Assembly: GCA_947631565.1 (NCBI GenBank) | Contig: CANRLV010000005.1 | Coordinates: forward strand, 1 to 64,000 | Source: an uncultured Gemmiger sp. | Lineage (GTDB): Bacteria; Bacillota; Clostridia; Oscillospirales; Ruminococcaceae | Direction: 5' to 3' | DNA length: 64,000 nt | Shown: piece by piece, positions 26,902 to 34,510 of the stretch | Layout of the letters: each line of letters starts with the position of its first letter | Numbering within the stretch: position 1 is the stretch's first letter | Made by a program: the position numbers and the translations under genes | The notes under the pieces: model-generated | Databases searched by the model: none | What the model saw: the letters and a program-made list of their open reading frames with translations, nothing else | Told to the model about the DNA's origin: nothing

Positions 26902-27669
26902 ATGGCCTACAACGAGTTTGCGTACTATTATGACGACCTCAACGCCGCGGCCGACTATGACGCCCTGTTTGCGTACATTCACGGCGAGCTGACCGCCCAC
27001 GGCGTCCGGGACGGACTTTTGGCGGACCTGGGCTGCGGCACCGGCGACCTGACGCTGCGGCTGGCCGCGGCCGGGTATGACGTCATCGGCGTCGACCGTT
27101 CGGCCGAGATGCTCAGCGTCCTGCGCGAGAAGGCCGACGGGCAGGGTCTGGCGGACCGGATCCTGCTGCTCAGGCAGGATATCCTGCAGCTGGATCTGTA
27201 CGGCACCATCCGCGCCGCCGTGGCCACGTTCGACACACTCAACCACATCGGCCCGGCTGACCGGTTTGCACAGGCCATCGGGAAGGCGGCTTTCTTTATG
27301 GAGGAGGGCGGCGTGTTCGTGTTCGACCTCAACACCCCTTATAAGCACGCCGCGGTGCTGGGCAACAACACCTTCCCGCTGGAGGGCGAGGGCGTGACCG
27401 GGCAGTGGCAAAACCGCCATGACCTCATCGCCGGCACGGTGGATATCACCATCACGCTGACCGACACCGATACCGGGCGCACCAGCCGCGAACAGTTCAC
27501 CGAGTACACCTATCCGCTGGTCTTTGTGCAGGAATGCCTTAAAAAATACGGCTTCCAGCTCACCCGCGCGGCGGACGGCGAGGACTTCGGCTCCCTGCGG
27601 CCGCACAGCCAGCGCTGGATCTTTACCGCCGTCAAGCAGTACACACAGGAAGGGGGCGGCCCCGCATGA
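26902..27669 (+). CDS. Class I SAM-dependent methyltransferase
   Basis: A 255-residue Rossmann methyltransferase. Motif I LADLGCGTGDLTLRLAAAGYDVIGVDRS at about residues 39-66 and post-motif VATFDTLNHI are visible. Homologous proteins are found near the lon/engB or hslO region in Clostridia, but the methyl acceptor is unknown. It overlaps hslO by four bases (ATGA), so the two are probably co-translated. Confidence 0.8.
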   Translation: MAYNEFAYYYDDLNAAADYDALFAYIHGELTAHGVRDGLLADLGCGTGDLTLRLAAAGYDVIGVDRSAEMLSVLREKADGQGLADRILLLRQDILQLDLYGTIRAAVATFDTLNHIGPADRFAQAIGKAAFFMEEGGVFVFDLNTPYKHAAVLGNNTFPLEGEGVTGQWQNRHDLIAGTVDITITLTDTDTGRTSREQFTEYTYPLVFVQECLKKYGFQLTRAADGEDFGSLRPHSQRWIFTAVKQYTQEGGGPA

Positions 27670-28580
27670 GCCTGAGCATACCGCAGGACCACAATATGCT
27701 GCGCGGCATCTCGGCAAACGGCGTCGTGGTGTTCTACGGCGTCGATTCCACCGCCATCGTGCGCGAGGCCGAGCGCCTGCATAAGACCAGCGCCGTCACC
27801 ACGGCGGCGCTGGGACGGCTGCTGACGGCCGCCTCCATCATGGGCATCATGCTCAAGAGCACGCAGGATTCCGTCACGCTGCAGCTGCGCGGGAACGGCC
27901 CCGCCGGCATGGTGCTGGCCGTCAGCGACGGGACCGGCAACGTCAGGGGCTATGTCCAGCACCCCGTGGTCGAGCTGCCGCCGCGCGCCGACGGGCACCT
28001 GGACGTGGGCGGCGCCGTCGGGCACGAGGGCACGCTGGACGTTATCCGCGACCTGGGCTTCAAGCAGCCGTATGTCGGGCAGGTGCCGCTTGCTTCCGGC
28101 GAGGTGGCCGAGGACATCACGCAGTATTTCGCCGTCAGCGAGCAGGTGCCCACGGTCTGCGCGCTGGGCGTGCTGGTGGAGCCTGACCTGAGCGTGCGCT
28201 GCGCGGGCGGCTTTATCGTCCAGCTGCTGCCCGGCGCGGCCGGCACGGATATCGACCTGCTGGAAAAGAACATCGCCGCCATGCCGAGTGTCACCGCCAT
28301 GCTCAGCGCCGGCACGACGGTGACCGAGATGCTGGAAAAAGCCCTGGCCGGCTTTTCGCCCGAGGTGCTGGACAGCTACCGTGTGGGATATCGCTGTGAC
28401 TGCAGCCGGCAGCGCGTCGAGCGTATGCTGCGCAGCCTGGGCCGCGCCAAGATCGAAGAGATGCGCGCCGAGGACCCGACGGCGGAGGTCAACTGCCAGT
28501 TCTGCGGCAAACAGTACCATGTCGACCTGGGTGAGCTGCTTGCAAATTGGCCGGCAGAAGGCCCCGCCAGGGCGGAATAA
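27666..28580 (+). CDS. hslO: Redox-regulated chaperone Hsp33
   Basis: A 304-residue Hsp33 with the beta-rich N-terminal domain and the C-terminal zinc switch: CDCSRQR ... CQFCGK, the CXC plus CXXC set whose oxidation activates the holdase. It protects proteins under oxidative stress. Two peroxide-related genes are therefore present in the window (this and rubrerythrin), although in separate operons. Start ATG overlaps the methyltransferase stop. Confidence 0.94.
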   Translation: MSLSIPQDHNMLRGISANGVVVFYGVDSTAIVREAERLHKTSAVTTAALGRLLTAASIMGIMLKSTQDSVTLQLRGNGPAGMVLAVSDGTGNVRGYVQHPVVELPPRADGHLDVGGAVGHEGTLDVIRDLGFKQPYVGQVPLASGEVAEDITQYFAVSEQVPTVCALGVLVEPDLSVRCAGGFIVQLLPGAAGTDIDLLEKNIAAMPSVTAMLSAGTTVTEMLEKALAGFSPEVLDSYRVGYRCDCSRQRVERMLRSLGRAKIEEMRAEDPTAEVNCQFCGKQYHVDLGELLANWPAEGPARAE

Positions 28581-28607
28581 GAAAGCAAAAAAACTGGTAA
28601 AATACGC

Positions 28608-28636
28608 TTGACAAATGTACGGGCATAGGGTAGAAT
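28608..28636 (+). promoter_or_regulatory. Promoter of the tRNA operon
   Basis: TTGACA and TAGAAT with a 17-base spacer, about 47 bases upstream of the first tRNA. Confidence 0.9.
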
Positions 28637-28682
28637 AGAGGACGTCGCCCGGAAGGGACCGGCGGGCAAAGCTCTCGGTCAT

Positions 28683-28758
28683 GCGGCCATAGCTCATCTG
28701 GTAGAGCGCCACCTTGCCAAGGTGGAGGTAGCGAGTTCGAGCCTCGTTGGCCGCTCCA
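28683..28758 (+). tRNA. tRNA-Gly(GCC), copy 1
   Basis: A 76-nt cloverleaf with acceptor GCGGCCA/TGGCCGC, anticodon loop TTGCCAA (GCC, codon GGC) and encoded CCA. It is identical to the copy at 29052. Confidence 0.97.
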
Positions 28759-28777
28759 TTTCCCCCAAAAGGGATAC

Positions 28778-28850
28778 GGGAGTTTAGCTCAGCTGGGAGA
28801 GCATCTGCCTTACAAGCAGAGGGTCAGCGGTTCGAGCCCGTTAACTCCCA
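28778..28850 (+). tRNA. tRNA-Val(UAC)
   Basis: A 73-nt cloverleaf with acceptor GGGAGTT/AACTCCC, anticodon loop CTTACAA (TAC, codon GTA). All stems pair. Unlike its neighbours, CCA is not encoded (CTT follows the discriminator A), so the tRNA nucleotidyltransferase must add it. Confidence 0.96.
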
Positions 28851-28857
28851 CTTTCGT

Positions 28858-28934
28858 GGCCCGGTAGTTCAGTTGGTTAGAACGCTAGCCTGTCACGCTA
28901 GAGGTCGTCGGTTCGAGCCCGATCCGGGTCGCCA
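28858..28934 (+). tRNA. tRNA-Asp(GUC)
   Basis: A 77-nt cloverleaf with acceptor GGCCCGG/CCGGGTC (one G-U), anticodon loop CTGTCAC (GTC) and encoded CCA. Confidence 0.97.
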
Positions 28935-28939
28935 AATAT

Positions 28940-29015
28940 GCCTCTGTAGCTCAGTCGGTAGAGCAGGGGACTGAAAATCCCCGTGTCATTGGTTCGATTC
29001 CGATCGGAGGCACCA
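28940..29015 (+). tRNA. tRNA-Phe(GAA)
   Basis: A 76-nt cloverleaf with acceptor GCCTCTG/CGGAGGC, anticodon loop CTGAAAA (GAA) and encoded CCA. Confidence 0.97.
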
Positions 29016-29051
29016 AATTTCTCCCGTGTTCTTTGCAAAAGAGCACGGCAT

Positions 29052-29127
29052 GCGGCCATAGCTCATCTGGTAGAGCGCCACCTTGCCAAGGTGGAGGTAG
29101 CGAGTTCGAGCCTCGTTGGCCGCTCCA
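29052..29127 (+). tRNA. tRNA-Gly(GCC), copy 2
   Basis: An exact duplicate of the tRNA-Gly at 28683, including CCA. The preceding TG dinucleotide (ATGCGGCC... at copy 1, ATGCGGCC... here) is also shared, suggesting a local duplication. Confidence 0.97.
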
Positions 29128-29134
29128 CAAAACG

Positions 29135-29161
29135 CCAAAACCGGCCCCGCGCCGGTTTTGG
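29135..29161 (+). repeat. Hairpin between tRNA-Gly copy 2 and tRNA-Cys
   Basis: CCAAAACCGGC / GCCGGTTTTGG is an 11-bp stem with a 5-base loop. It has only an internal T4, so it is either a weak terminator or a processing structure. Confidence 0.55.
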
Positions 29162-29168
29162 TATATAT

Positions 29169-29243
29169 GGTGACGTGGCCAAGTGGTAAGGCAAGGGTCT
29201 GCAAAACCCTCATTCGGCGGTTCAAATCCGCCCGTCACCTCCA
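29169..29243 (+). tRNA. tRNA-Cys(GCA)
   Basis: A 75-nt cloverleaf with acceptor GGTGACG/CGTCACC, anticodon loop CTGCAAA (GCA) and encoded CCA, immediately before the operon terminator. Confidence 0.96.
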
Positions 29244-29245
29244 GC

Positions 29246-29278
29246 GTCCCCGGCCAAATGGCCGGGGACGGATTTTTT
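29246..29278 (+). terminator. Terminator of the tRNA operon
   Basis: GTCCCCGGCC-AAAT-GGCCGGGGAC followed by GGATTTTTT, three bases after the tRNA-Cys CCA. Confidence 0.93.
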
Positions 29279-29279
29279 G

Positions 29280-29332
29280 TTGACGCCGCGCGTGCGGTCT
29301 GCTATACTGGATTTGCGCAACCGTTGCGCAAA
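29280..29332 (+). promoter_or_regulatory. Promoter and operator of the LacI-type regulator
   Basis: TTGACG and TATACT (17-base spacer, 29280-29308) are followed by a 21-bp palindrome TTTGCGCAAC-C-GTTGCGCAAA at 29312-29332. The palindrome covers the start of transcription, so a bound repressor would block it. The related GCAAC/GTTGC half-sites before the transporter operon suggest that the encoded regulator binds both. Confidence 0.85.
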
Positions 29333-29369
29333 CAACGCATCCACAAACAGGGAAAGGGGAGTGCCTGCC

Positions 29370-30368
29370 GTGGCCCAGCAGCCGTTGACCATCAGCGATG
29401 TGGCCGAAGCCCTCGGTATGTCCAAGACAACCGTCTCGCGCGCCATCTCCGGCAAGGGGCGCGTCAGCGAGCAGACCCGCACCCGCGTGCAGGCCTACAT
29501 CCGCGAGCACAACTACAGCCCCAACGCCATGGCGCGCGGTCTTGCCCAGAGCCGTACCTATAATATAGCGCTGGTGGTATCGCGCCAGTTCTCCAACTTT
29601 GACCTGCCCTTTGTGCGCAAAAGCCTGACCGCCGTGTGCGAGGCCGCCGCCCAGAGCGACTACGAGATCATCCTGACCATCGCCGGCGGCAACAACACGC
29701 TGCCGCTGCGCCACTTGCTGGACAAGGGCAAGGTCGACGGCGTGATCCTGACCAGCGCCATCGAGCACAACCCCCTCGTCGAGCTTTTGCAGGAGCGCGG
29801 CATCCCCTTTGTGGTGCTGGGCACCCTCGACGACAAAAGCATTTTACAGGTGGACAACGACCAGGTCGCCGGCTGCCGGGACCTGACCGCCGCCATGCTC
29901 GAAAAGGGGATGCAGCGCATCGCGCTGCTGGGCGGCTCGCAGCGCTACACGGTCAACAGCAGCCGGCTGGAGGGCTACCTGCAGGCGCACCGCCAGCGCG
30001 GTATCGAGCCGGACCCCGCCCTGCGTATGCTGGAGCTCGAAAGCCTGCAAAGCCGTCTGGCAGGCCTTGAGCAGGTGCTGCGCCAAAGCCCCGACTGCAT
30101 CCTGTGCATGGACGACGAGCTGGCGCTCATCGTGCTGCGCCAGCTCAAGGCCAAGGGCCTGCGGGTGCCGCAGGATATCCGCCTGGCCGCCATGTATGAC
30201 AGCGAGGACCTGGAAAAGTGCGAGCCCAGCATCACAGCCGTCCGCTTTGACGCCGAGCAGCTGGCCCACCGCGCCTACCAGGTGCTGCTGGATGCCATCA
30301 ACGGTCTGCCGCTGAACAGCGGTCTGGCCGGCGGCTACCAGCTGGCTCTGCGCCAGTCCACACTGTAA
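29370..30368 (+). CDS. LacI-family transcriptional regulator (GanR-like by context)
   Basis: A 332-residue LacI-type repressor: N-terminal helix-turn-helix TISDVAEALGMSKTTVSRAISGKGRVSEQTR and hinge YSPNAMARGL, then a periplasmic-binding-protein-like effector domain. It precedes a sugar ABC transporter and a GH53 galactanase, like ganR in Bacillus, and its own promoter carries a palindrome related to the operators before the transporter. Translation is placed at the GTG (29370) eight bases after AGGGGAG; an in-frame GTG three codons earlier overlaps that site. The effector is inferred to be a galacto-oligosaccharide. Confidence 0.9.
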   Translation: MAQQPLTISDVAEALGMSKTTVSRAISGKGRVSEQTRTRVQAYIREHNYSPNAMARGLAQSRTYNIALVVSRQFSNFDLPFVRKSLTAVCEAAAQSDYEIILTIAGGNNTLPLRHLLDKGKVDGVILTSAIEHNPLVELLQERGIPFVVLGTLDDKSILQVDNDQVAGCRDLTAAMLEKGMQRIALLGGSQRYTVNSSRLEGYLQAHRQRGIEPDPALRMLELESLQSRLAGLEQVLRQSPDCILCMDDELALIVLRQLKAKGLRVPQDIRLAAMYDSEDLEKCEPSITAVRFDAEQLAHRAYQVLLDAINGLPLNSGLAGGYQLALRQSTL

Positions 30369-30457
30369 AACAAGCCGCGCTGCACACTGTTTTTCCGGGC
30401 CGTTCCATGGACGTGGGGCGGCCTGTTGTCATTTGCACAGTCTTGAGCAGAATTCAC

Positions 30458-30520
30458 AATTTTTTAAAAAATTCTTTGGTTGGTTCATACATTGTCGTCA
30501 ACGCGCGAAAGTGCTATACT
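30458..30520 (+). promoter_or_regulatory. Promoter of the transporter operon with A/T upstream element
   Basis: TTGTCG and TGCTATACT (extended -10, 17-base spacer, 30492-30520). A perfect AT palindrome AATTTTTTAAAAAATT at 30458-30473 sits just upstream, as an UP-like element would. The 30369-30457 stretch shows nothing else I can support. Confidence 0.8.
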
Positions 30521-30534
30521 TTGAAGCGTAGAAA

Positions 30535-30575
30535 GCAACCGGTTGCGCAACTTGATTGCGCGGTCGGTTGCGCGG
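30535..30575 (+). promoter_or_regulatory. Operator cluster of the transporter operon
   Basis: Just downstream of the -10 lie GCAACCGGTTGC (perfect 12-bp palindrome, 30535-30546), GCGCAA-CTTGA-TTGCGC (30545-30561) and a further GGTTGCGCGG half-site. All share the GTTGCGCAA half-site of the palindrome at 29312, which fits one LacI-type repressor binding several overlapping sites. Confidence 0.75.
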
Positions 30576-30627
30576 GCTGTGACTGGCACGGTCCGCACAA
30601 AGATCATTCTGAAAGGGAGATGCACAC

Positions 30628-31926
30628 ATGAAAAAACTTCTTGCCCTGACCCTGGCCCTGGCCATGAGCCTGAGCCTGGCCGCCTGCGGCGGCGGCAGCG
30701 GCTCCGCTGCCTCAGGCAGCGCCGGCTCCACCGGCGCTGATTCCTCCGCTGCCGGCGATGCCGCTGCCAGCGGCGAAAAAGCCGATGTCACCCTGACCAT
30801 GTGGGGCGGCGAGGAAGACCAGAACCTCCTGCGCGAGATCTCTGACGCCTTCATCGAGCTGCACAAGGACGAGGCCAACATCACCATCAACCTCGGCGCC
30901 CAGTCCGAGTCCAGCGTCAAGGACACCGTCCTGACCGACGTGACCGCCGCCGCCGACGTCTTCGCCTTTGCTGATGACCAGATCAACGAGCTGGTCAAGG
31001 CCGGCGCCCTGCAGCCTGTTCAGGACATCGAGGGCCGCCTGAGCGTTGACGACATCAAGAGCCGCAACGTCGCTTCCTCTGTGGAGGCTGCCACCGTTGA
31101 CGGCACCCTGTACGCCTTCCCGCTGACCGCTGACAACGGCTACTTCATGTTCTATGACAAGAGCGTCTTCACCGAGGACGACGTCAAGACCATGGACAAG
31201 ATGGTCGAGGTCGCTGCCGCTGCCGGCAAGCAGGTCTCGATGGAAGTCACCTCCGGCTGGTACTTCTACAGCTTCTTCGGCGGCGACCCCACCATGGAGA
31301 TGGGCCTCGCTGACGACGGCGTGAACAACGTCTGCAACTGGAACACCGGCAACGGCGCCAAGATCGCCCAGGGCATCATGGACCTGGCCGCCAAGCCCGG
31401 CTTCATTTCTCAGGATGACTCCGCGTTCGTGACCGGCGTCCAGAACGGCACCGTCGCGGCCGGCATCAACGGCACCTGGAACGCCAACGTGGCCGCCGAG
31501 GCCTGGGGCGACAACTACGCCGCCTGCAAGCTGCCCACCTTCACCGTTGACGGTCAGCAGCAGCAGATGGCTTCCTACGCCGGCTTCAAGCTGCTGGGCG
31601 TGAACCAGCACAGCGCCAACGTCGGCTGGGCCATGCTCCTTGCCGAGTACGTCTCCAACGAGGAGAACCAGGCCAAGCGCTTTGAGCAGCGCGGCCAGGG
31701 CCCGTCCAACATCAACGCCGCTTCCTCTGACGCGGTCCAGAACGATCCCGCCATCGCCGCTCTGGCGGCCCAGGGCGCGTACGCCATCCCGCAGCGCGTC
31801 GGCGGCAACTACTGGGATCCCGCTTCCACCATGGCCAAGAACCTCATCGAGGGCGGCAATGGCATGGACGTGCAGACCATCCTGGACGAGGGCGTTGCCG
31901 GCATCACCGCCGAGGTCATCGCCTGA
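30628..31926 (+). CDS. Sugar ABC transporter substrate-binding lipoprotein (GanS/MalE-like)
   Basis: A 432-residue binding protein: signal peptide with lipobox SLAAC (Cys20), a Ser/Gly/Ala linker to about residue 50, then the MalE-type fold (VTLTMWGGEEDQNLLREISDAF, ADVFAFADDQINELVKAGALQPV). Closest context is GanS of the galactan operon; maltodextrin is the alternative ligand. It is the first gene after the operator cluster, codon usage is strongly biased (GCT, TCT, GTC), and a hairpin after it would keep its mRNA in excess over the permeases. Confidence 0.9.
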   Translation: MKKLLALTLALAMSLSLAACGGGSGSAASGSAGSTGADSSAAGDAAASGEKADVTLTMWGGEEDQNLLREISDAFIELHKDEANITINLGAQSESSVKDTVLTDVTAAADVFAFADDQINELVKAGALQPVQDIEGRLSVDDIKSRNVASSVEAATVDGTLYAFPLTADNGYFMFYDKSVFTEDDVKTMDKMVEVAAAAGKQVSMEVTSGWYFYSFFGGDPTMEMGLADDGVNNVCNWNTGNGAKIAQGIMDLAAKPGFISQDDSAFVTGVQNGTVAAGINGTWNANVAAEAWGDNYAACKLPTFTVDGQQQQMASYAGFKLLGVNQHSANVGWAMLLAEYVSNEENQAKRFEQRGQGPSNINAASSDAVQNDPAIAALAAQGAYAIPQRVGGNYWDPASTMAKNLIEGGNGMDVQTILDEGVAGITAEVIA

Positions 31927-31969
31927 GTTGCCTCCGCACATACCAGCTTGAATAGGTAAACTGTTCACG

Positions 31970-32016
31970 GCCCACCTGGCTCCCGGCGTCGGCCGGGGAC
32001 CGGGTGGGCTCTTTTT
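31970..32016 (+). terminator. Hairpin between binding protein and permease genes
   Basis: GCCCACCTGG / CCGGGTGGGC followed by TCTTTTT. Placed inside the operon, it probably limits transcription of the permeases relative to the binding protein. Confidence 0.75.
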
Positions 32017-32079
32017 ACCGGAACCTTTCCTGGTTGTCCCAAGGAGAAAAAGTACTATAAGAGAAAGGAGAATGTCCCT

Positions 32080-33516
32080 GTGACTGCCATCCAAGAGCAT
32101 ATGCGCAAATTGGAGGAAAAGAATCTTTTCCAGCAGTTTGGTGAGGCATTTACCAAGGGCGATATCTTTACCAAAGTGTCGCTTTTGATTTGGGGCATCG
32201 GCTTTATCGGGCACGGTCAGTTGATGAAGGCCCTGCTCGTTACCCTGGTACAGGCGCTGGGCCTGGGCTTCATCGCCCTGGTCGGCGCGCCCAACCTGGC
32301 CAAGTTCGGGACCTTGGGCACCGTCCAGATGGAGATGGTGTTCGACCCCGTTACCATGCAGAACGTCGCCAACGATTATGACAACTCTTTCGCGATCCTG
32401 CTGTTCAGCGTGATCTCGATCGTCATCATCGTGGCGCTCATCGCCGCCTCCATCATGGTGGTGTGCGCCAACTACAAGCTGCAGCTCATCAAGGACGACG
32501 GCAAAAAGCCCAACAACTTTGTGCAGGACATCCACAGCTACCTGAACGAGAAGTTCTACGTCACGCTGCTGACCCTGCCGGTCCTGGGCGTCGTGGTGTT
32601 CACCATCGTGCCGCTGTTCATTTTGATCTGCGTGGCCTTTACCAACTATGACCAGCAGCATATGCCGCCCAACTCCCTGTTCACCTGGGTGGGCCTGTCC
32701 AACTTCTCGGCCCTGCTGGGCGGCGGCGTGACCGATACCTTCGGCTACGCCTTCGGCAAGATTTTGACCTGGACGCTGGTCTGGGCGTTCTTTGCCACCT
32801 TCACCACTTTCTTCGGCGGCGTGTTGATGGCTATGTTCATCAACGACAAAAAGACCAAGGGCCAGAAGATGTGGCGTACGCTGTTCATGGTCACCGCCGC
32901 GGTGCCGCAGTTCGTTACGCTGCTGCTCATCCGCAACTTCTTTGCGGACAACGGCATCGTCAACGGTATGATGGCCTCCTCCGGCATCACCAACTTCCTC
33001 AAGAGCATCGGGCTCGTCAATTCCAGCCTTTCGTATGTGCCGCTGCTGACCGACTGGCACTGGGCGATGGTGATGATCGTGCTCATCAACATCTGGATCG
33101 GCGTGCCGTACCAGATGCTGATCTCCACCGGCGTTTTGATGAACATCCCCGGCGATATGATCGAGGCCGCCAACATCGACGGCGCCAATCCGTTCCAGAT
33201 GTTCTTCCGCATCAAGCTGCCGTACCTGCTGAGCGTGCAGGGGCCGAGTCTCGTCACCGGTTTCGTGCACAACATCAATAACTTCAACGTCATCTACCTG
33301 CTCACCAACGATACCTACATCAGCCGTGACCAGTCGATGGCGGCCTCCAGCGCCCGCGAAGTCGACCTGTTGGTCACCTGGCTGTTCCGTCTGACGCAGG
33401 ACCAGTACAACTACAAGATGGCCGCCGTTATCGGCATCATGGTCTTCATCGTCTGCGCGGTGTTCACCGTGGTCTGCTTCGGCTATATCAACCGGAAGGA
33501 GGCGACCTTCTCTTGA
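32080..33516 (+). CDS. Sugar ABC transporter permease, MalF/GanP-type
   Basis: A 478-residue permease with an N-terminal extension: an extra membrane region at about residues 30-135, before the transporter core. The EAA loop EAANIDGANPFQMFFRIKLPYL at about residues 365-386 identifies the subunit that contacts the ATPase. Starts with GTG after AAAGGAGAA. The long N-terminal region fits the MalF/GanP class for oligosaccharides. No ATP-binding gene is in the locus, so a shared MsmX-type ATPase elsewhere must energise it. Confidence 0.9.
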   Translation: MTAIQEHMRKLEEKNLFQQFGEAFTKGDIFTKVSLLIWGIGFIGHGQLMKALLVTLVQALGLGFIALVGAPNLAKFGTLGTVQMEMVFDPVTMQNVANDYDNSFAILLFSVISIVIIVALIAASIMVVCANYKLQLIKDDGKKPNNFVQDIHSYLNEKFYVTLLTLPVLGVVVFTIVPLFILICVAFTNYDQQHMPPNSLFTWVGLSNFSALLGGGVTDTFGYAFGKILTWTLVWAFFATFTTFFGGVLMAMFINDKKTKGQKMWRTLFMVTAAVPQFVTLLLIRNFFADNGIVNGMMASSGITNFLKSIGLVNSSLSYVPLLTDWHWAMVMIVLINIWIGVPYQMLISTGVLMNIPGDMIEAANIDGANPFQMFFRIKLPYLLSVQGPSLVTGFVHNINNFNVIYLLTNDTYISRDQSMAASSAREVDLLVTWLFRLTQDQYNYKMAAVIGIMVFIVCAVFTVVCFGYINRKEATFS

Positions 33517-34412
33517 GTACCACTACCATCAACGAGGCCGAGGTGCAAAAGAGTTTGCAGAAGGGCCGCAACAAGCGTCTGGTGGCGTCCATTATCCGCC
33601 ACGCCATCCTGGCTTTCCTCGCTTTCATCTGGCTGGTGCCCATCATCTGGCTGGTGCTGACCTCGTTCTCCACCACCAAGGGCGTCAACTACTCGCACTT
33701 CTTCCCGGAACAGTATACGCTGTGGAACTACACCTCGATGCTGTTTGAGTCGGACACCGTGGCCCAGCTGCCGCAGTGGATGCTCAACACCACCATCATC
33801 GCCATCTTCAACTGTGTCATTTCCACCAGCTTCGTGCTGATGGTGGCTTACGCCTTCAGCTGCTGCCGCTTCAAGGGCCGCACCATGCTGCAGAACCTGT
33901 CGGTCACCGTCAACCTGTTCCCCGGCGTGCTGGCCATGATCGCGGTGTACTTCGTGCTCCGCTTCATGAACCTGACCAACAGCTACGCGGGCCTGATCAT
34001 GGTCTATGCCGGCTCCTCCGGCCTGGGCTACCTGATCTGCAAGGGCTTCTTTGACACGGTCCCGGCCGCCCTGCGTGAGGCTGCGAAGATCGACGGCGCG
34101 TCCGAGGCGCGCACCTTCTTCCAGATCGTCATCCCGCTGTCCAAGCCGATTTTGGTCTACACCATCATCAACTCCTTCATGGCTCCGTGGACCGACTTCG
34201 TCATGGCCAAGATGATCCTCAACTCCGGCGTTTCCACCGACTGGACCGTCGCCATCGGCCTGTCCAATATGCTGGGCCGCAACCTGGTCAACAACTACTT
34301 CTCGCGTTTCTGCGCGGGCGGTGTGATGGTGGCCATCCCCATCTCGGTGCTGTTCGTTATCATGCAGAAGTTCTACGTCGAAGGCGTTACCTCCGGCGCC
34401 GACAAGGGCTGA
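33513..34412 (+). CDS. Sugar ABC transporter permease, MalG/GanQ-type
   Basis: A 299-residue partner permease with six membrane segments and the EAA loop REAAKIDGASEARTFFQIVIPLSKP at about residues 188-212. It starts with a TTG that overlaps the previous stop codon and is placed by GGAAGGAGG ten bases upstream. The Pfam-type BPD transporter core covers most of the protein. A strong terminator follows. Confidence 0.92.
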   Translation: MSTTTINEAEVQKSLQKGRNKRLVASIIRHAILAFLAFIWLVPIIWLVLTSFSTTKGVNYSHFFPEQYTLWNYTSMLFESDTVAQLPQWMLNTTIIAIFNCVISTSFVLMVAYAFSCCRFKGRTMLQNLSVTVNLFPGVLAMIAVYFVLRFMNLTNSYAGLIMVYAGSSGLGYLICKGFFDTVPAALREAAKIDGASEARTFFQIVIPLSKPILVYTIINSFMAPWTDFVMAKMILNSGVSTDWTVAIGLSNMLGRNLVNNYFSRFCAGGVMVAIPISVLFVIMQKFYVEGVTSGADKG

Positions 34413-34434
34413 TAACCCGGCTCCCACGCTTGTC

Positions 34435-34474
34435 GCCCGCGCCGGCGCGGTTCTACCGCCGGCGCGGGCTTTTT
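34435..34474 (+). terminator. Terminator after the permease genes
   Basis: GCCCGCGCCGGCG / CGCCGGCGCGGGC (13 bp, 9-base loop) followed by TTTTT. Genes beyond it must depend on read-through or a separate promoter. Confidence 0.88.
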
Positions 34475-34510
34475 ACGGGCTACATTCTCACAGAAAGGGC
34501 TGCCTTTTTT

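Noticed and set aside
28778-28850. tRNA-Val as a pseudogene because CCA is missing
   Set aside because: All stems and the anticodon loop are intact; CCA can be added after transcription.
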